Source of the DNA: Primula veris | Lineage: Eukaryota; Streptophyta; Magnoliopsida; Ericales; Primulaceae | NCBI GenBank assembly: GCA_963682055.1 | Contig: OY821744.1 | Location: forward strand, 34,014,967-34,078,966 | Reading direction: 5' to 3' | DNA length: 64,000 nucleotides | In this document: in pieces, positions 10,601 to 21,815 of the stretch | How the letters are laid out: every line of letters begins with the position of its first letter | How positions within the stretch are numbered: position 1 is the stretch's first letter | Notes under the pieces: generated by a model | The model's database searches: none | Seen by the model: only the letters and a program-made list of their open reading frames with translations | Told to the model about the DNA's origin: nothing | Translations under genes and position numbers: made by a program

Positions 10601-13593
10601 AGCACAGAGCAGCTATAATCGCTGAAGTACAAAAGCTATTGGAGGCTGGAGCCATAAGGGAGGTTTACTATCCAAAATGGCTGTCCAACCCGGTCGTCGT
10701 CCCTAAGAAGAACGGAAAGGAGAGAGTATGTATAGACTTCACAAACCTCAACAAAGCCTGTCCGAGGGACCACTTTCCCCTTCCAAGGATTGATCAACTG
10801 GTGGACGCAACTGCGGGGGCAGAACGAATGACCTTCCTTGACGCATATTCAGGATACCATCAAATTCCCCTCGCCCGTAAAGATCAAGAAAAGACTTCGT
10901 TTATATCACCTTTGGGAAATTATTGCTATACGGTAATGCCGTTCGGCCTACGCAATGCGGGAGCAACATACCAAAGGATGATAACAAGGGTATGTCGTGA
11001 TCATATAGGGAAGACGATGGAGGTATACATAGACGACATGGTCGTCAAGAGCGAAAGAGCCACATCCCACCTTCAAGATATCAGGGACGTTTTCCGAACG
11101 CTGGGCGAGCACAAACTGAAACTCAATGCGAGCAAGTGTGCATTTGGCATCAGCAAAGGGAAATTCTTGGGACACATGGTTAGCCGATGAGGAATAGAGG
11201 CTAATCCCGATCAAATAACGGCTCTACGAAACCTAGCAGCGCCCAAGAATAAGAAACAGGTACAAGAGCTCACGGGAATGATGGTCGCGCTGAGCAGGTT
11301 CATTAGCCGATCCGCAGATAAGAGACGGCCATTTTTCGAATCACTCAAGAAGGATAGAAAATTCGTCTGGGACCCGGAGTGTGAAGCTTCATTCAACAAT
11401 CTCAAAGAGTACTTGAGGACATTGCCACTGCTAGTAAGGCCGAACAGAGGAGACATTCTGGCATGCTACCTAGCAGTCTCCGCTACAGCTGTGAGCGCGG
11501 TCATCCTAAGAGAAGAAGGTCGCGAACAATTTCCGATCTACTTCGTCAGCAAGACTCTGGTCGAAGCCGAAACACGTTATCTACCCTTGGAAAAGCTGTG
11601 CCTGGCATTGGTCGTCGCAACCAGGAAGTTGCCACACTATTTCATAGCTCATCAGGTCCGGGTATATACAAAGTTTCATATTAAAGAGTCACTTCGACGG
11701 ACGGACATTAGCGGCCGAGTTGCCGCCTGGGGGGTCGAGCTATCCCAATTTCATATCGAGTTCGCACCCCGCCATGCCATAAAGGGACAAGTCCTGGCCG
11801 ATTTCGTCGCCGAATTCACCGAAGGCTATGACGAGCCTTTGGCACTCTCTCCATAATCACACTGGCATATACATGTCGACGGATCAGCCACCAAAGACGG
11901 ATCAGGAGCAGGGATCGTCCTAAAGTCTAGAGAGGGAGCAATCATCGAAAAAAGCATAAAACTGGGCTTCCGAGCTACCAACAATGAGGCAGAATACGAG
12001 GCCATGATAAATGGCATGCTTATTGCCCGGTCCCTCGGATGCTCCCACTTAATTGCAAGCTCAGACTCCATGCTCATCGTCAATCAAGCCACCGGCGAGT
12101 ACCAAGCGAAAGATGACAGAATGAACCTCTACCAAGAAAAAGTCCAAAGCTTGATGGCCACCTTCGAACAGTGCGAGTTAGTAAGAATCAATCGCACCGA
12201 GAATGCACATGCTGATGCATTGGCCACCCTAGCCTCGACATTAACATTGACCGACACCCGGTCGATCATAGTGGAACTACTGCCGACCCCGAGCATAATA
12301 AAAAGGGTAAACCGGGTGACATCGATACAGTACGAACTAGGTTGGATGGAGGACATGACCCATTATCTGCGAAGTGGAACGCTTCTGGTCGACAAGATAA
12401 AAGCGCTGAAAATTACAAGAAAAGCTCCTCGCTTCTGGCTATCCGAGGACGATAAACTATACAAATCCAGTTACCGGGGACCACATCTACTGTGCGTCCT
12501 GACCGAGCTACAACTGCCGGTCTTGGAGGAAATCCACGAAGGATCTTGCGGGGCACACATCAAAGGGCGATCCCTTGCAAACAAGGCAGTGACCCAAGGA
12601 TACTGGTGGCCCTATATCAAGCGAGACGCCGATGCATACGTCCAACGATGCGACAAGTGCCAACGATTCGCCAAGATACCACGGCTCCCTTCATCTATGA
12701 TGACCCCGGTATCAGCACCATGGCCGTTCGCTCAATGGGCAATCGATTTGGTCGGTAAACTCCCAAGAGCACCTGGGAATGTGGAATATCTGATCGTTGC
12801 GACTGATTATTTCACCAAATGGGTCGAAGCTAAACCCCTCCGAGAAATCAAAGCCAGCAACGTCAAACAATTCATTTGGGAATACATCATAACTAGGTTC
12901 GGTATACCGTACGCTATAGTCGCCGACAACGGAACCCAGTTCAAAGATGCCAATTTACAGCTGTGGTACGAGGAACTCGGTATCCGAAAATTCTATTCGA
13001 CGCCGACATACCCACAAGGGAACGGGCAAGCCGAAGTGTCAAACCGAACAATATTAGAAGGTATCAAGACCACCCTTGAACAAGCAAAGGGGAGGTGGCC
13101 CGAGCGGCTACTCAACGTTTTATGGTCGTGCCGAACTACACCCAAGACGGGCACTAAGGAAACCCCGTTTAGCTTAGCATACGGTGTTGAGGCCATCATA
13201 CCGACAGAGATCGGGCTACCCACACTCCGAACGACGTTGGTCGAGCAGGGAAATAATGAACAAAGAATGAGAGAAGAGCTCGACATGATAGACGAGAAAC
13301 GAGAGATAGCGGCCCTTACCCTAGCTAAGTACCAACAAAGCGTAAAGCAAACCTATGACAAGAGAGTAAAAGGATCTAAAGAATTCATGGTAGGAGAACT
13401 GGTGCTGCGACGAGTAACGGTCTATACCCGCAACGAAATACACGGTAAACTAAGCCCTACCTGGGAAGGCCCATATGAAATCGTCAAACGAACAAGTCCA
13501 GTCTCTTACAAAATCAAAAGCGTCCTGTTCGCCAACAGCCGAGGGGAGAAGAATTCTTGGAACGTGGCTAACCTAAAGAAGTACTACGTATAG
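7675..13593 (+). pseudogene. gag-pro-pol polyprotein of the Tat element, interrupted by four in-frame stops
   Basis: A single reading frame runs from the ATG at 7675 to the TAG at 13591-13593, about 1,970 codons, and is broken only at TAA 8383, TAA 8506, TGA 11188 and TAA 11854. In order it encodes: Gag (core near 8570-9100 with WYHNLPRGSIRNWAE); a knuckle-like CAYHEDHGHLTEHC (about 9484); a retropepsin-like protease with VLVDQGAS (about 9895); reverse transcriptase with CIDFTNLNKACP and the catalytic YIDDMV (about 11028); a gypsy RNase H whose first acidic position reads LAVS; a second archaeal-like RNase H (VDGSA, NNEAEYEA, SDSM, AHADALA; 11863-12240); and integrase with an HHCC finger (about 12520-12670), the DDE core (IDLVGK, VADNGTQF, GNGQAEVSNR) and a C-terminal WEGPYEIV. 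No frameshift was found. The four stops make this copy unlikely to give a full polyprotein. The stop at 11854 falls exactly between the two RNase H domains. Confidence 0.93.
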
Positions 13594-13696
13594 GCAATGC
13601 TCCGAATACAAGTACAGGTGCTACCTTACCCTTCTTGCTTAATGGCATTATCTTTCTTCTTTTGAATGAATAAAATATATTATTATGCTGTCTACT

Positions 13697-14660
13697 AATA
13701 CTATGAGATTCTCAACATGGCCGAAGTGCCTAGAAATACTATGAAATCCCGTAAATGGCGTGTTACCGAAGGAACGTCTAGGGATACTATGAGATTCTCA
13801 ACATGGCCGAAGTGCCTAGAAATACTATGAAATCCCGTAAATGGCATATTACCGAAGGAACGTCTAGGGATACTATGAGATTCTCAACATGGCCGAAGTG
13901 CCTAGAAATACTATGAAATCCCGTAAATGGCGTGTTACCGAAGGAACGTCTAGGGATACTATGAGATTCTCAACATGGCCGAAGTGCCTAGAAATACTAT
14001 GAAATTCCGTAAATGGCGTGTTACCGAAGGAACGTCTAGGAATACTATGAGATTCTCAAACATGGCCGAAGTGCCTAGAAATACTATGAAATCCCGTAAA
14101 TGGCGTGTTACCGAAGGAACGTCTAGGGATACTATGAGATTCTCAACATGGCCGAAATGCCTAGAAATACTATGAAATCCCGTAAATGGCGTGTTACCGA
14201 AGGAACGTCTAGGGATACTATGAGATTCTCAACATGGCCGAAGTGCCTAGAAATACTATGAAATTCCGTAAATGGCGTGTTACCGAAGGAACGTCTAGGA
14301 ATACTATGAGATTCTCAAACATGGCCGAAGTGCCTAGAAATACTATGAAATCCCGTAAATGGCGTGTTACCGAAGGAACGTCTAGGGATACTATGAGATT
14401 CTCAACATGGCCGAAGTGCCTAGAAATACTATGAAATTCCGTAAATGGCGTGTTACCGAAGGAATGTCTAGGGATACTATGAAATTCCCAACATGGCCGA
14501 AGTGCCTAGGAATACAATGAAAGTCCGTAAATGGCGTGTTACCAAAGGAACGTCTAGGAATACTATGAAATTCCCAACATGGCCGAAGTGCCTAGGAATA
14601 CTATGAAATTCCCAACATGGCGTGTTACCGAAGGAACGCCTAGGAATACTATGAAATTTA
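13697..14660 (+). repeat. 86-bp minisatellite downstream of pol with a 3-unit higher-order repeat
   Basis: CATGGCCGAA recurs eleven times between 13716 and 14578 at spacings of 85-87 bp. Each unit is itself a dimer of two related half-units starting TACTATGA(G/A)AT. A three-unit block is duplicated: bases 13975-14175 and 14234-14434 translate to identical 66-residue frames 259 bp apart. Open frames through the array are a by-product. Such tandem arrays in the 3' untranslated region are known in Tat/Ogre elements and can seed satellites. Confidence 0.95.
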
Positions 14661-14952
14661 TATGCAGGTACAATGCAAGGAATTATTCAGGTCCACATTA
14701 CGGCGGCGATGCAATATAAATTGGCTAAAACAATGAAGGAGAATCAATCTAAACAACAAAATATCAACAAGAAGCATCTCCAAAACAGGAATAACGAAAT
14801 AACACATGATTTAGCAAGGAAAAATCGATCCAATCAATTAAATAGCAATACGGCAATGGAAAGGTACAAAACAGGAGTAAAGAAATAACATAAATAGTCC
14901 TCGCCCGCATTACGGAGGCAACAAGAAGATCAACGACACTAAAGAGACTCAT

Positions 14953-15591
14953 TTAAGAAGAGCTACTGCAGGAGGAGCACGACGGTAATTGACCGAGCTC
15001 AATCTCTTCGTCATCCGTCGTTGTGTACCCATCAGACTCATCACCATCAAAACGCTCCTCAGAAATGAGGGCATCAAAATTGGTCGTATGAGCCCCAACA
15101 CAAGTCAGCGTCTGAAGCCGCGCGTTGAACTCGGCTTCTTTGGCGAACTCGTGAGCATCCGAGGCCGCTTTACGGCGATCATCGTCAAAGGAGAGGTCAC
15201 GGCGAGCTTCAATCACCGCTGCGGAAGCATCGTATCTGGCGCGGGACAAACGGAAATACTTCACCAACACGTTGGCCTTGGTCACAAGCAACTTTAATTT
15301 TCCGAAGTACTCGCCCTTTGCACGCCAATATTGATCCAAACGACGCTCCTGAACCTCAATAGCATGCTCGGCACGGCGAACGTATTCTCGAAAAGAGGCC
15401 GCCTGGGTTTTCAGCTTGGTCCGCAGTCGAGCACATTGGTCGGTCAATTTGACGTTTTTGCTCATCAAAACAATGTAGGGCCACCTGTCAGGCACCTCAC
15501 TAGCCGCACCAGATGAGACCTCGTCCCGGGCAGCACCAGTAGGTCCTAACCCCGGGTTAACTAGGCATGGAGAACCAGCCTGGTGCGACAT
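14953..15591 (-). CDS. Antisense retrotransposon ORF, 212 aa, coiled-coil, acidic C-terminus
   Basis: An open frame runs from the ATG at 15591 to the TAA at 14953. I do not recognise a family. The middle (about residues 45-170) is rich in Arg, Glu, Ala and Leu and should be helical, with a YVRRAEHAIEVQERRLDQYW stretch. The C-terminus is acidic (TTTDDEEIELG) and ends in a Cys/Ser run (SCSSCSSSS). Immediately upstream on this strand is a long pyrimidine tract ending TTTTATAG, which could be a splice acceptor or a TATA-like box. The ORF may therefore be a terminal exon or a small independent gene. It lies on the strand opposite gag-pol. Confidence 0.5.
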   Translation of the reverse strand: MSHQAGSPCLVNPGLGPTGAARDEVSSGAASEVPDRWPYIVLMSKNVKLTDQCARLRTKLKTQAASFREYVRRAEHAIEVQERRLDQYWRAKGEYFGKLKLLVTKANVLVKYFRLSRARYDASAAVIEARRDLSFDDDRRKAASDAHEFAKEAEFNARLQTLTCVGAHTTNFDALISEERFDGDESDGYTTTDDEEIELGQLPSCSSCSSSS

Positions 15592-15756
15592 AGTAGCATG
15601 TGCCTATAAAAAAAAAGAGGAGAGGAGAAGAACGAGAAAAGATGAATAAAAAAAAAAAACAAAAAAAAAAAAGAGAAGCTACCACAGAAAAAAGAAAAGA
15701 AAGAGAGAATTTTTTTTATACAAGCTACAAAGAAAACGACAAAATAAGCTATTTTA

Positions 15757-16422
15757 TTAATCCGACAACCCCTCAACAGACGCCGAAGTCTCTACTACAT
15801 CGGTGAAATGAATATCTCGCAATGAATTAATTTGCGTCCCCAAACGCTCACGAATGACCGCCTCGATTCGATTCAAGGCAACAGTGGTTTCAGTTACCCC
15901 GGCCTTCGCATCCACCATGCGCTCTGCCCGGGACACACCACTCATTCCTTTTATATGCTCCAGCACCTCTAAGGCGCGAGCTCGGGCCCAATACGCTTTG
16001 GCAAAGGATAGCAGCAGATCCGCGTCCTCGAAAACGGCCCCAAGGACCAAGCTCAAGCTCGTCACACGACCTCGGGCTTCATCACGAGAACGTCGTAGGG
16101 CACTGAGAAGTTCCTTTGCTTTACCCTTATTTGCCGTATAATGGGCGGTCTTTTTACTAAATTTCTCTCCCAAATCACGTAACCGGATCGCCAGGTTGGA
16201 AATATGAATATTCAGACCCTCGATTTCCTGATAAGCACAAGTCAATTTCGCGGTAAGGGACGCGTTAGACCTTTCCAAATCCTCCATTACGTCACCTACA
16301 CTACGACTAGGCGAGGTCCAGACCACCATGGCAAGGGGGTTATTTGGTACCTGACAATATTTTGTTTTCATATCCTTCAAAATATGACGACCATCAAAAG
16401 AAATTAACCCAAGCAAGCCCAA
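15757..16422 (-). CDS. Antisense retrotransposon ORF, coiled-coil, unknown function
   Basis: The frame is open from 16422 to the TAA at 15757. The best start is uncertain: an ATG at 16329 (MVVWTSPSRS) follows a TATTGTCAG acceptor-like site at about 16350, and an in-frame ATG lies at 16371. Helical Glu/Lys/Ala-rich sequence covers most of it (EDLERSNASLTAKL, KGKAKELLSALRRSRDEARG), ending SASVEGLSD. AATAAA follows on the minus strand within the stop-codon region (about 15750), as in the other antisense ORFs here. It may be an exon of a spliced antisense gene or a separate one. Confidence 0.5.
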   Translation of the reverse strand: MGLLGLISFDGRHILKDMKTKYCQVPNNPLAMVVWTSPSRSVGDVMEDLERSNASLTAKLTCAYQEIEGLNIHISNLAIRLRDLGEKFSKKTAHYTANKGKAKELLSALRRSRDEARGRVTSLSLVLGAVFEDADLLLSFAKAYWARARALEVLEHIKGMSGVSRAERMVDAKAGVTETTVALNRIEAVIRERLGTQINSLRDIHFTDVVETSASVEGLSD

Positions 16423-16517
16423 CAGAAAGAAACCATAGCACCTATATTATCACTTCCCCAAAAGAATCTGTTTCTAGATACAAAAAAAAAAAAAAATACA
16501 TACTGCTAGAAAGATAG

Positions 16518-18938
16518 TCAAGGTTCCACCTGAGGAGATGCTGGTGGGGGAACAACAGTAGCATCCGGTCGAGGAGTAGACGGGGTCGACATCGAGTGAG
16601 GACGCAGCGCTGTCGAAATTGTCTGTCCCGGTAGCCGAGGAAGCTCTTCTTCACGAAGATTCGCCCAGTCCAAGGGTTTCGGCGGTGCACCATGCGGACA
16701 CGGATACACCAACTCCGACCACGCCCTATCCGACAAAGGAACATTCGCGAAATTGAGCGCCCGCACATGAGCGCAGTATACAGAGAAGTTGGCCATCATC
16801 GCTAACTTTTTCCGCTCCTCCGCCTGTGCCGTTTTTAGGGCAGACACCTTAGCCTTTTCGGCTTCCACGTCCTCAGCCAGGAGCAAGTTCTCCTCCTCTA
16901 GTTCGCCGTACTTAACGGCCATGCTCTCTTTTTCCGCCTTCAATTTCTCGACCTTCTCGGTCAGGTGCAAAAAGTCCACCGACAGCTTGTCATAATTCTC
17001 GCCCAGGGTTTTCTTCTCGGCGACCAATTTCTCCTTCTCGGCCACCAGTTTCTCTTTCTCAGCCCCTAGAGCTCCCAGCTGATCCCGTAGCGCCACGGTA
17101 CTCACAGCAATCTGCACTTCAACACATTAGTTTCCAAATAAAATACAAGTACCAAACCTATATAGTGAAATACGAGCCCCACGTACCCTCAGCGCATCCG
17201 CGTGGGCCTGCTCTATAACCGACATTGTAGGTTGGGCAGATAGTCTTTCTGCATTCTTGAACACAAGGGGTTTCAGAGCCGTATACCCCATCTTCAACGT
17301 TCTCGGTTGATCCAGCAGTTCACCCCTACATCGGTCAATGTACCAGGTCATTGCAACCCCGTCAACCAACCCCTTCTCGGATCCGTCGAGAGCCTCATCC
17401 TCGACACCCGTCACAACATCCCCGGCATTCTCTTCGCTGCCTTCCATTTCCACCCCCACGTCCTCCTCCAACTGCTCAATCTCAGGGGCCCTATGCTCGA
17501 TCTCTTCCTCAGTACGGAGGGGCGAGCCAACGGGCAAATCTATCGGACCCTCGGTGGGGATAGGCGAGATGACAGGCAAAGTCATCGTACCCTCTCCCAT
17601 GTTCGTCAAGAGGTTCATATGTCCGAATACATCGTCGATCGACCCCTGAAACACAATAATACCCATAGACCGGGCAAGAGCGAGGGTAACCAATGGAGAA
17701 GTCAGTAGCTGAAACAAGATGACTAATAAAGCAAAGCACTAGCGAACCAAATGACAAACAACCAAAAGACAAGAAAATCATAATACATATACACATACCT
17801 CGCCCGGAGCAGAGACATCCTCGGCGGTATCCCCTTGAGCAGCAGCAAACACCCCCTCGCCCGACCCAACGTTAGCATCTTCCTCGGTAACCGATGTATC
17901 GGTTCCCCTAGCCCTCTTCGTTGTTTCAACGACAGGGTCAGATGCACGACGCTTAGAACGAACGGCTCTTTTCCCAAGCCGAGTAGCACATCGAGGCTGG
18001 ACCACCTTTAAGAATTCCTCCCCGGGCTCTTTGGGGATCTCGGGTGCAGGATTCCCCCTGGTCACCGACCCCATAGGGTAACCGAGCAACATGGGAGCCG
18101 TACGACTCGCAGGATCCGGCGTAGGTCCAGGCCCCCACCATTTCCAAAGAGCTAACAGAGCCTCTACATTGGGGGCGCCGAGGTCTGGCATGATGGGAGC
18201 ATTGGTCGTCGGTCCAGGAATCTGGTGTCCCGCACAACCCCATGCACCGGAAGCAATTACAATACCAAGATTACGCTCTTTGTTGGTATCCGGCAAACCG
18301 ATAACGAGCCGGCAAAAGGCACGCAGAGTCTTCAAATACGAGCTGCGACGCTCAAAGCTCAGACTATAGACTCCAAAGACGTCCTTCAGTTCAATCGGTA
18401 TTCCGGACAACTCCGATAGCCTTTGGATACCATTCAGAGTACGGTAACCATTTAGGGCCAGTTGGGCCGGAGCAATTTGGACGGCCTCAAAGAACGAAGC
18501 CACCCAGTTTGTGAAGGGCAGTCGAAGACCCCCAGTGAAGAATGCCGAAGAGCGCACGGCCACCTCGCCGGCAGGTACAAATCCCAGCACCTCCTCGTCA
18601 GAAATAGAAAGCCGGATATGAATGTTGTCAGGTATTCCGGCAAGCTCCTTAAAATCCTTTTCCACGAATGTGCCAACTTGGGCCACACTTTGGGTCAAAA
18701 TTTCCTATCCAAAGATCAGCAAAAGTCCATCAATATACTAACCAAATACACAAACCAGAACCACATCAATAGAACGAGAGCCACCCCCCCCCCCCACACA
18801 CATTACATCAGAATCATCAGACATATATAGATAACCTGAACCATATACCAACGACACACCTATGACCACAACGACAAATCAAATACAACTCCTAAAAGAG
18901 GGAAGGGGGGAGAACGAAAAATCACTTACAGTAATCAT
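16518..18938 (-). CDS. Spliced antisense gene with PF04195-like (gypsy-associated) domain and coiled-coil
   Basis: Four exons join in phase 0: 18938-18930 (MIT), 18704-17799, 17708-17187 and 17111-16518, giving about 676 residues. Donors are GTAAGT, GTATGT and GTACGT; acceptors are TTGGATAG, GTTTCAG and GTGCAG. The N-terminal part carries FFTGGLRLPFTNWVASFFEA, then APAQLALNGYRTLNG. This matches the pattern I associate with Pfam PF04195 (putative gypsy type transposon), found in antisense or accessory ORFs of plant gypsy elements. A basic stretch (KRAVRSKRRA) follows, then an acidic middle, and exon 4 opens with a heptad-rich coiled coil (KEKLVAEKEKLVAEKK) and ends Pro-rich. A GACGTGGC (ABRE-like) word and a TTTATATG box lie upstream at about 19200-19240. 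The function is unknown. Exon 1 is the least certain part. A second in-frame acceptor in exon 3 (GTGTTTCAG, about 17650) could give an isoform. Confidence 0.68.
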
Positions 18939-19637
18939 TATGAGCAAGCAAGCGCGAACAGCAGCAAGTCTTCCAACAAAACCACGAAACCCTAGATCAA
19001 GCGGCCGAACTTTTTTCCTTTTTGGCGGGAAGAATATGCTTTAGAGAGAGAGATATTTTCTTCAGCAAATTCTGTGATAAAAATAAACAGGATTACTTGG
19101 CACAATAAAAAGGAGTGGAGTCACAAAAGGAATAAAATAATAACCGTCCTTTCGTGTAACAGAGGTTTACCTTTTTTCCAACCATACAAAAGTCAACAAC
19201 CGCTGCTCTTTTTAACATATAAACGCTCCAGATTTCGCCACGTCAGCGCATATCCCACTACCCAAGGCAGTTCACATCATTAGACCTAAATAAACGGCCA
19301 GTGGACCCTACCACGAAAAGCTTCCCACATACGCTACCACTACTATCACACCGAGAATATCCCCCGACTAAAGTTCCTCGACTCCCACCCAATCCTTACC
19401 TAAAGGGCACACCGAACAAGGTGGACGAAGACCGTTTCTAGCTTGATGGCAAGGAGCATCAAGTCTAACAACGCTCTCCGGGGGGATAACCGGGCATATT
19501 GTTCGGTGTATGCTCAGAAACATAAAAGAGAAGCAAACAGGAAATAAAATAGGACAGAATCAAATGCAAGACAAGTTTTATTCATCCACAAAGGGGGAAA
19601 CACAAACAATACAACAGAAAAAGAAAATACACCCATC
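18939..19637. other. Leader/promoter region between antisense genes of the element
   Basis: No ORF with recognisable content. It holds the presumed 5' leader of the spliced antisense gene, an ACGT-core word near 19230-19240, and on the minus strand an AATAAA at 19577-19582 belonging to the next antisense ORF. Confidence 0.5.
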
Positions 19638-20000
19638 CTACTTTTTCGAACTATCCCCCATAGCAACATCCCTCTTCGCCAAAAGTTCCACCAGACGCTC
19701 CTTCTCCCTAACCAAACGAGAAATCGCCATCTCAGCATGTTTCAAGGAGTAAGACTGAGACTCGCATTTTTGCTCGGCCTTGAAACGAGCAGTGCCCTCC
19801 TCGTCCCAATACTGTTTAAACCTCCTCGCTTCAGTCCGAGCACACATGAGATCATGTTTCAGCCATGACATCTCAATTTCTTTTAGTTGAAGAGGAGTCA
19901 AATCCTCCTCCCCAAAGCCAGGGGGACGAGGTAGCAAAAAAGTAGGCTCCTCTTCCATAAGGGCTTTCTTTTTGGAGGCAGACCTAGTGATGGGAGCCAT
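19638..20000 (-). CDS. Antisense mini-gene 5, 120-aa coiled-coil protein
   Basis: ATG at 20000, TAG at 19638. The protein starts MAPITRSASKKKALMEEEP, then an acidic/Pro patch, then a charged helix (KHAEMAISRLVREKERLVEL) and a basic tail ending SSKK. A TATA box (TATAAATG on the minus strand) is at 20070-20077, about 70 bp before the ATG. AATAAA lies at 19577-19582, about 60 bp after the stop. The whole unit looks like a complete small gene. No family was recognised and the function is unknown. Confidence 0.6.
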   Translation of the reverse strand: MAPITRSASKKKALMEEEPTFLLPRPPGFGEEDLTPLQLKEIEMSWLKHDLMCARTEARRFKQYWDEEGTARFKAEQKCESQSYSLKHAEMAISRLVREKERLVELLAKRDVAMGDSSKK

Positions 20001-20220
20001 CTCACGCAAAAGCAAATTATAAAACAAGATAGAGGTAGAAATTGATAATGAGATACAGGCAATAGGGAGCATTTATAGAGAATCAAAAGGCACAAAATAC
20101 GAAGCGTTACAATGGTTCACAAGACAGGCACGAGATACGAAAAGATACAACTGATTCATCAAATACAGAAGATAAAACACAAATGGCAAAAGGGGAAATA
20201 CATAAGAAAACCAGCCCAAT

Positions 20221-20700
20221 CTAAGGATCAATGGGTGGAAAAACCGAACTGCCAGACCGAGAGAAAGCAATACGAGCAGAACAATTCAACCGAGCTTGAT
20301 AGGAATCGTTCATGGCGACCAAATCGTCATTCTCCGAGGAGAGCCTATTGTTTTCCGTAGTAAGAACCCTGACGCGCTCCACGAGCCGAGCATTCTTTAC
20401 CATTATGCTAGCTAGGCCTTGAGGAGAGTTGTCAAACTCATCTTGAGAATGGTCCCAAATTTCCTCGGCATCATACCAGGAGTTGGCCAGATGGTTTCTC
20501 TGTAGCAACAAGTGGTCGAGCTGGCGACTCAGTGCCGAGATCTCGGTCCACTTCACCGTATCTTCGGGATAAGAGCCGAACAAGCTCAAGGCCAAAACGC
20601 CATACTCTTTCTCAAGCCTTGCCATCCGACGGCGGACCCGAGATACCTCAGAGTCCAAGCCCTTCATCTGAGCATGATATCTCACCACAGGTCCAGACAT
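20221..20700 (-). CDS. Antisense mini-gene 4, 159-aa coiled-coil protein
   Basis: ATG at 20700 (MSGPVVRYHAQMKGLD). There are two predicted helical blocks: SEVSRVRRRMARLEKEYG near the N-terminus and VERVRVLTTENNRLSSENDD near the C-terminus. The protein ends SVFPPIDP. The MSGP start is shared with mini-gene 3, suggesting common origin. A TATA-like TATAAGTA is at 20796-20803. No clear AATAAA was seen directly after the stop. Confidence 0.55.
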   Translation of the reverse strand: MSGPVVRYHAQMKGLDSEVSRVRRRMARLEKEYGVLALSLFGSYPEDTVKWTEISALSRQLDHLLLQRNHLANSWYDAEEIWDHSQDEFDNSPQGLASIMVKNARLVERVRVLTTENNRLSSENDDLVAMNDSYQARLNCSARIAFSRSGSSVFPPIDP

Positions 20701-21079
20701 TCTAGGAAATTGTTTAGTACGGAAGAAAATAAAGGGCTAAGGAAGAGAGAAGCAAAAAGAAAAAAGAGATGATAGACTACCAAAGAAAAGAGAAGTACTT
20801 ATAGAACGGAGAGTATGATATTTTATGACCTTGCTTGGGAAATTGCATATTTCCTGACATGCTTGGGGGCATGCACATTTCCTGATCTACTAGGGAGCAT
20901 GCACATATGTTTGACAGTGATGGGGACATCTACTGACATCTGAGACTACAGTGCAGAAGAAATAAAGACGAGATATTCAAAGATCTAGATTCCAGACAAA
21001 CAACAAACCACAGGTACAATATAAAAAGAAATGCAAAAATAAAAGGGCAAAAATACTTTTCATTAATGAAGATGGAATA

Positions 21080-21264
21080 CATCATTGTTCATTACATCAA
21101 AAGACAATATTACATCAAGGTCTATTACATCCGAGATAAAAACCTATAACATCCGAAAAGAAAACCTATTACATCCGAAAAGATCTATTACATCCGAGAT
21201 AAAAACCTATTACATCCGAAAAGATCTATTACATCCGAAAAGATCTATTACATCCGAGAAGAGC
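21080..21264 (+). repeat. Short tandem repeat CTATTACATCCGA(G/A)A inside the element
   Basis: About seven copies of a TATTACATCCGAAAAGATC / TATTACATCCGAGATAAAAACC word alternate over roughly 150 bp, ending near 21264. It is non-coding. It lies between mini-genes 3 and 4. Confidence 0.8.
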
Positions 21265-21815
21265 TAGTACAGAAGATCAGGCAAAGGATCAACTATATCA
21301 GCTGACCAAGTGAGCAGGAGACGCCAAAAAGAAAAAGTAAGAAGAAAGAGAAAGGAAAAGCAAGAAGAGGAAAAGAAGAAGAGTGCAAGTAAAGAAGGAA
21401 GTGATAAGAAAGAAGAGTCAAAAAGAAAAATGACCAACCCTAAATGTAACACCAAACCCTTTGGATCACAGGGCTGATTGTTACATCGTAGTGGTGCTGG
21501 AAAAAAAAAAAAAAAAAAAAAGAGTGATGGGAGAGAAGATGAAGAAAAAGAAAGAGGAGGCACAGAAGAAAAACAGATGAGAAGAAGATAAAGAGGTGAA
21601 GGAGACAGACAACTAAAAAGGAAGTCAATGAAACAAAAAAGAAACGGAAAAAGAAAAGAATAAAAAGTACGAGAAAACAGAGTATAAAAAAAAACACAAG
21701 AGAGGAAGAGGAAGAAATGATGGAAACGGAGAAATAAAAAAAAAAAAAAAAAAAAAGGAAGAGATGGGAAAAGATGGGGAAAGAGCAGAGAAAAAGAAAA
21801 AAAGAAGGGGGAAGG
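21265..21815. repeat. Purine-rich low-complexity stretch
   Basis: Long runs of GAAGAA/AAAGAA on the plus strand, with two poly(A) tracts (about 21500 and 21737-21755). Long open frames of Phe/Leu/Ser on the minus strand arise from composition alone. Confidence 0.7.

Noticed and set aside
7821..10655. Several minus-strand ORFs opposite gag-pol
   Set aside because: Shadows of the coding strand without own promoters or motifs, unlike the antisense ORFs after pol.
13975..14434. Two identical 66-residue ORFs
   Set aside because: They are translations of the 86-bp minisatellite; the frame is open only because of unit length and order.
13697..14660. CRISPR-like array
   Set aside because: The repeats are contiguous with no unique spacers, lie in a plant retrotransposon and have no cas genes.
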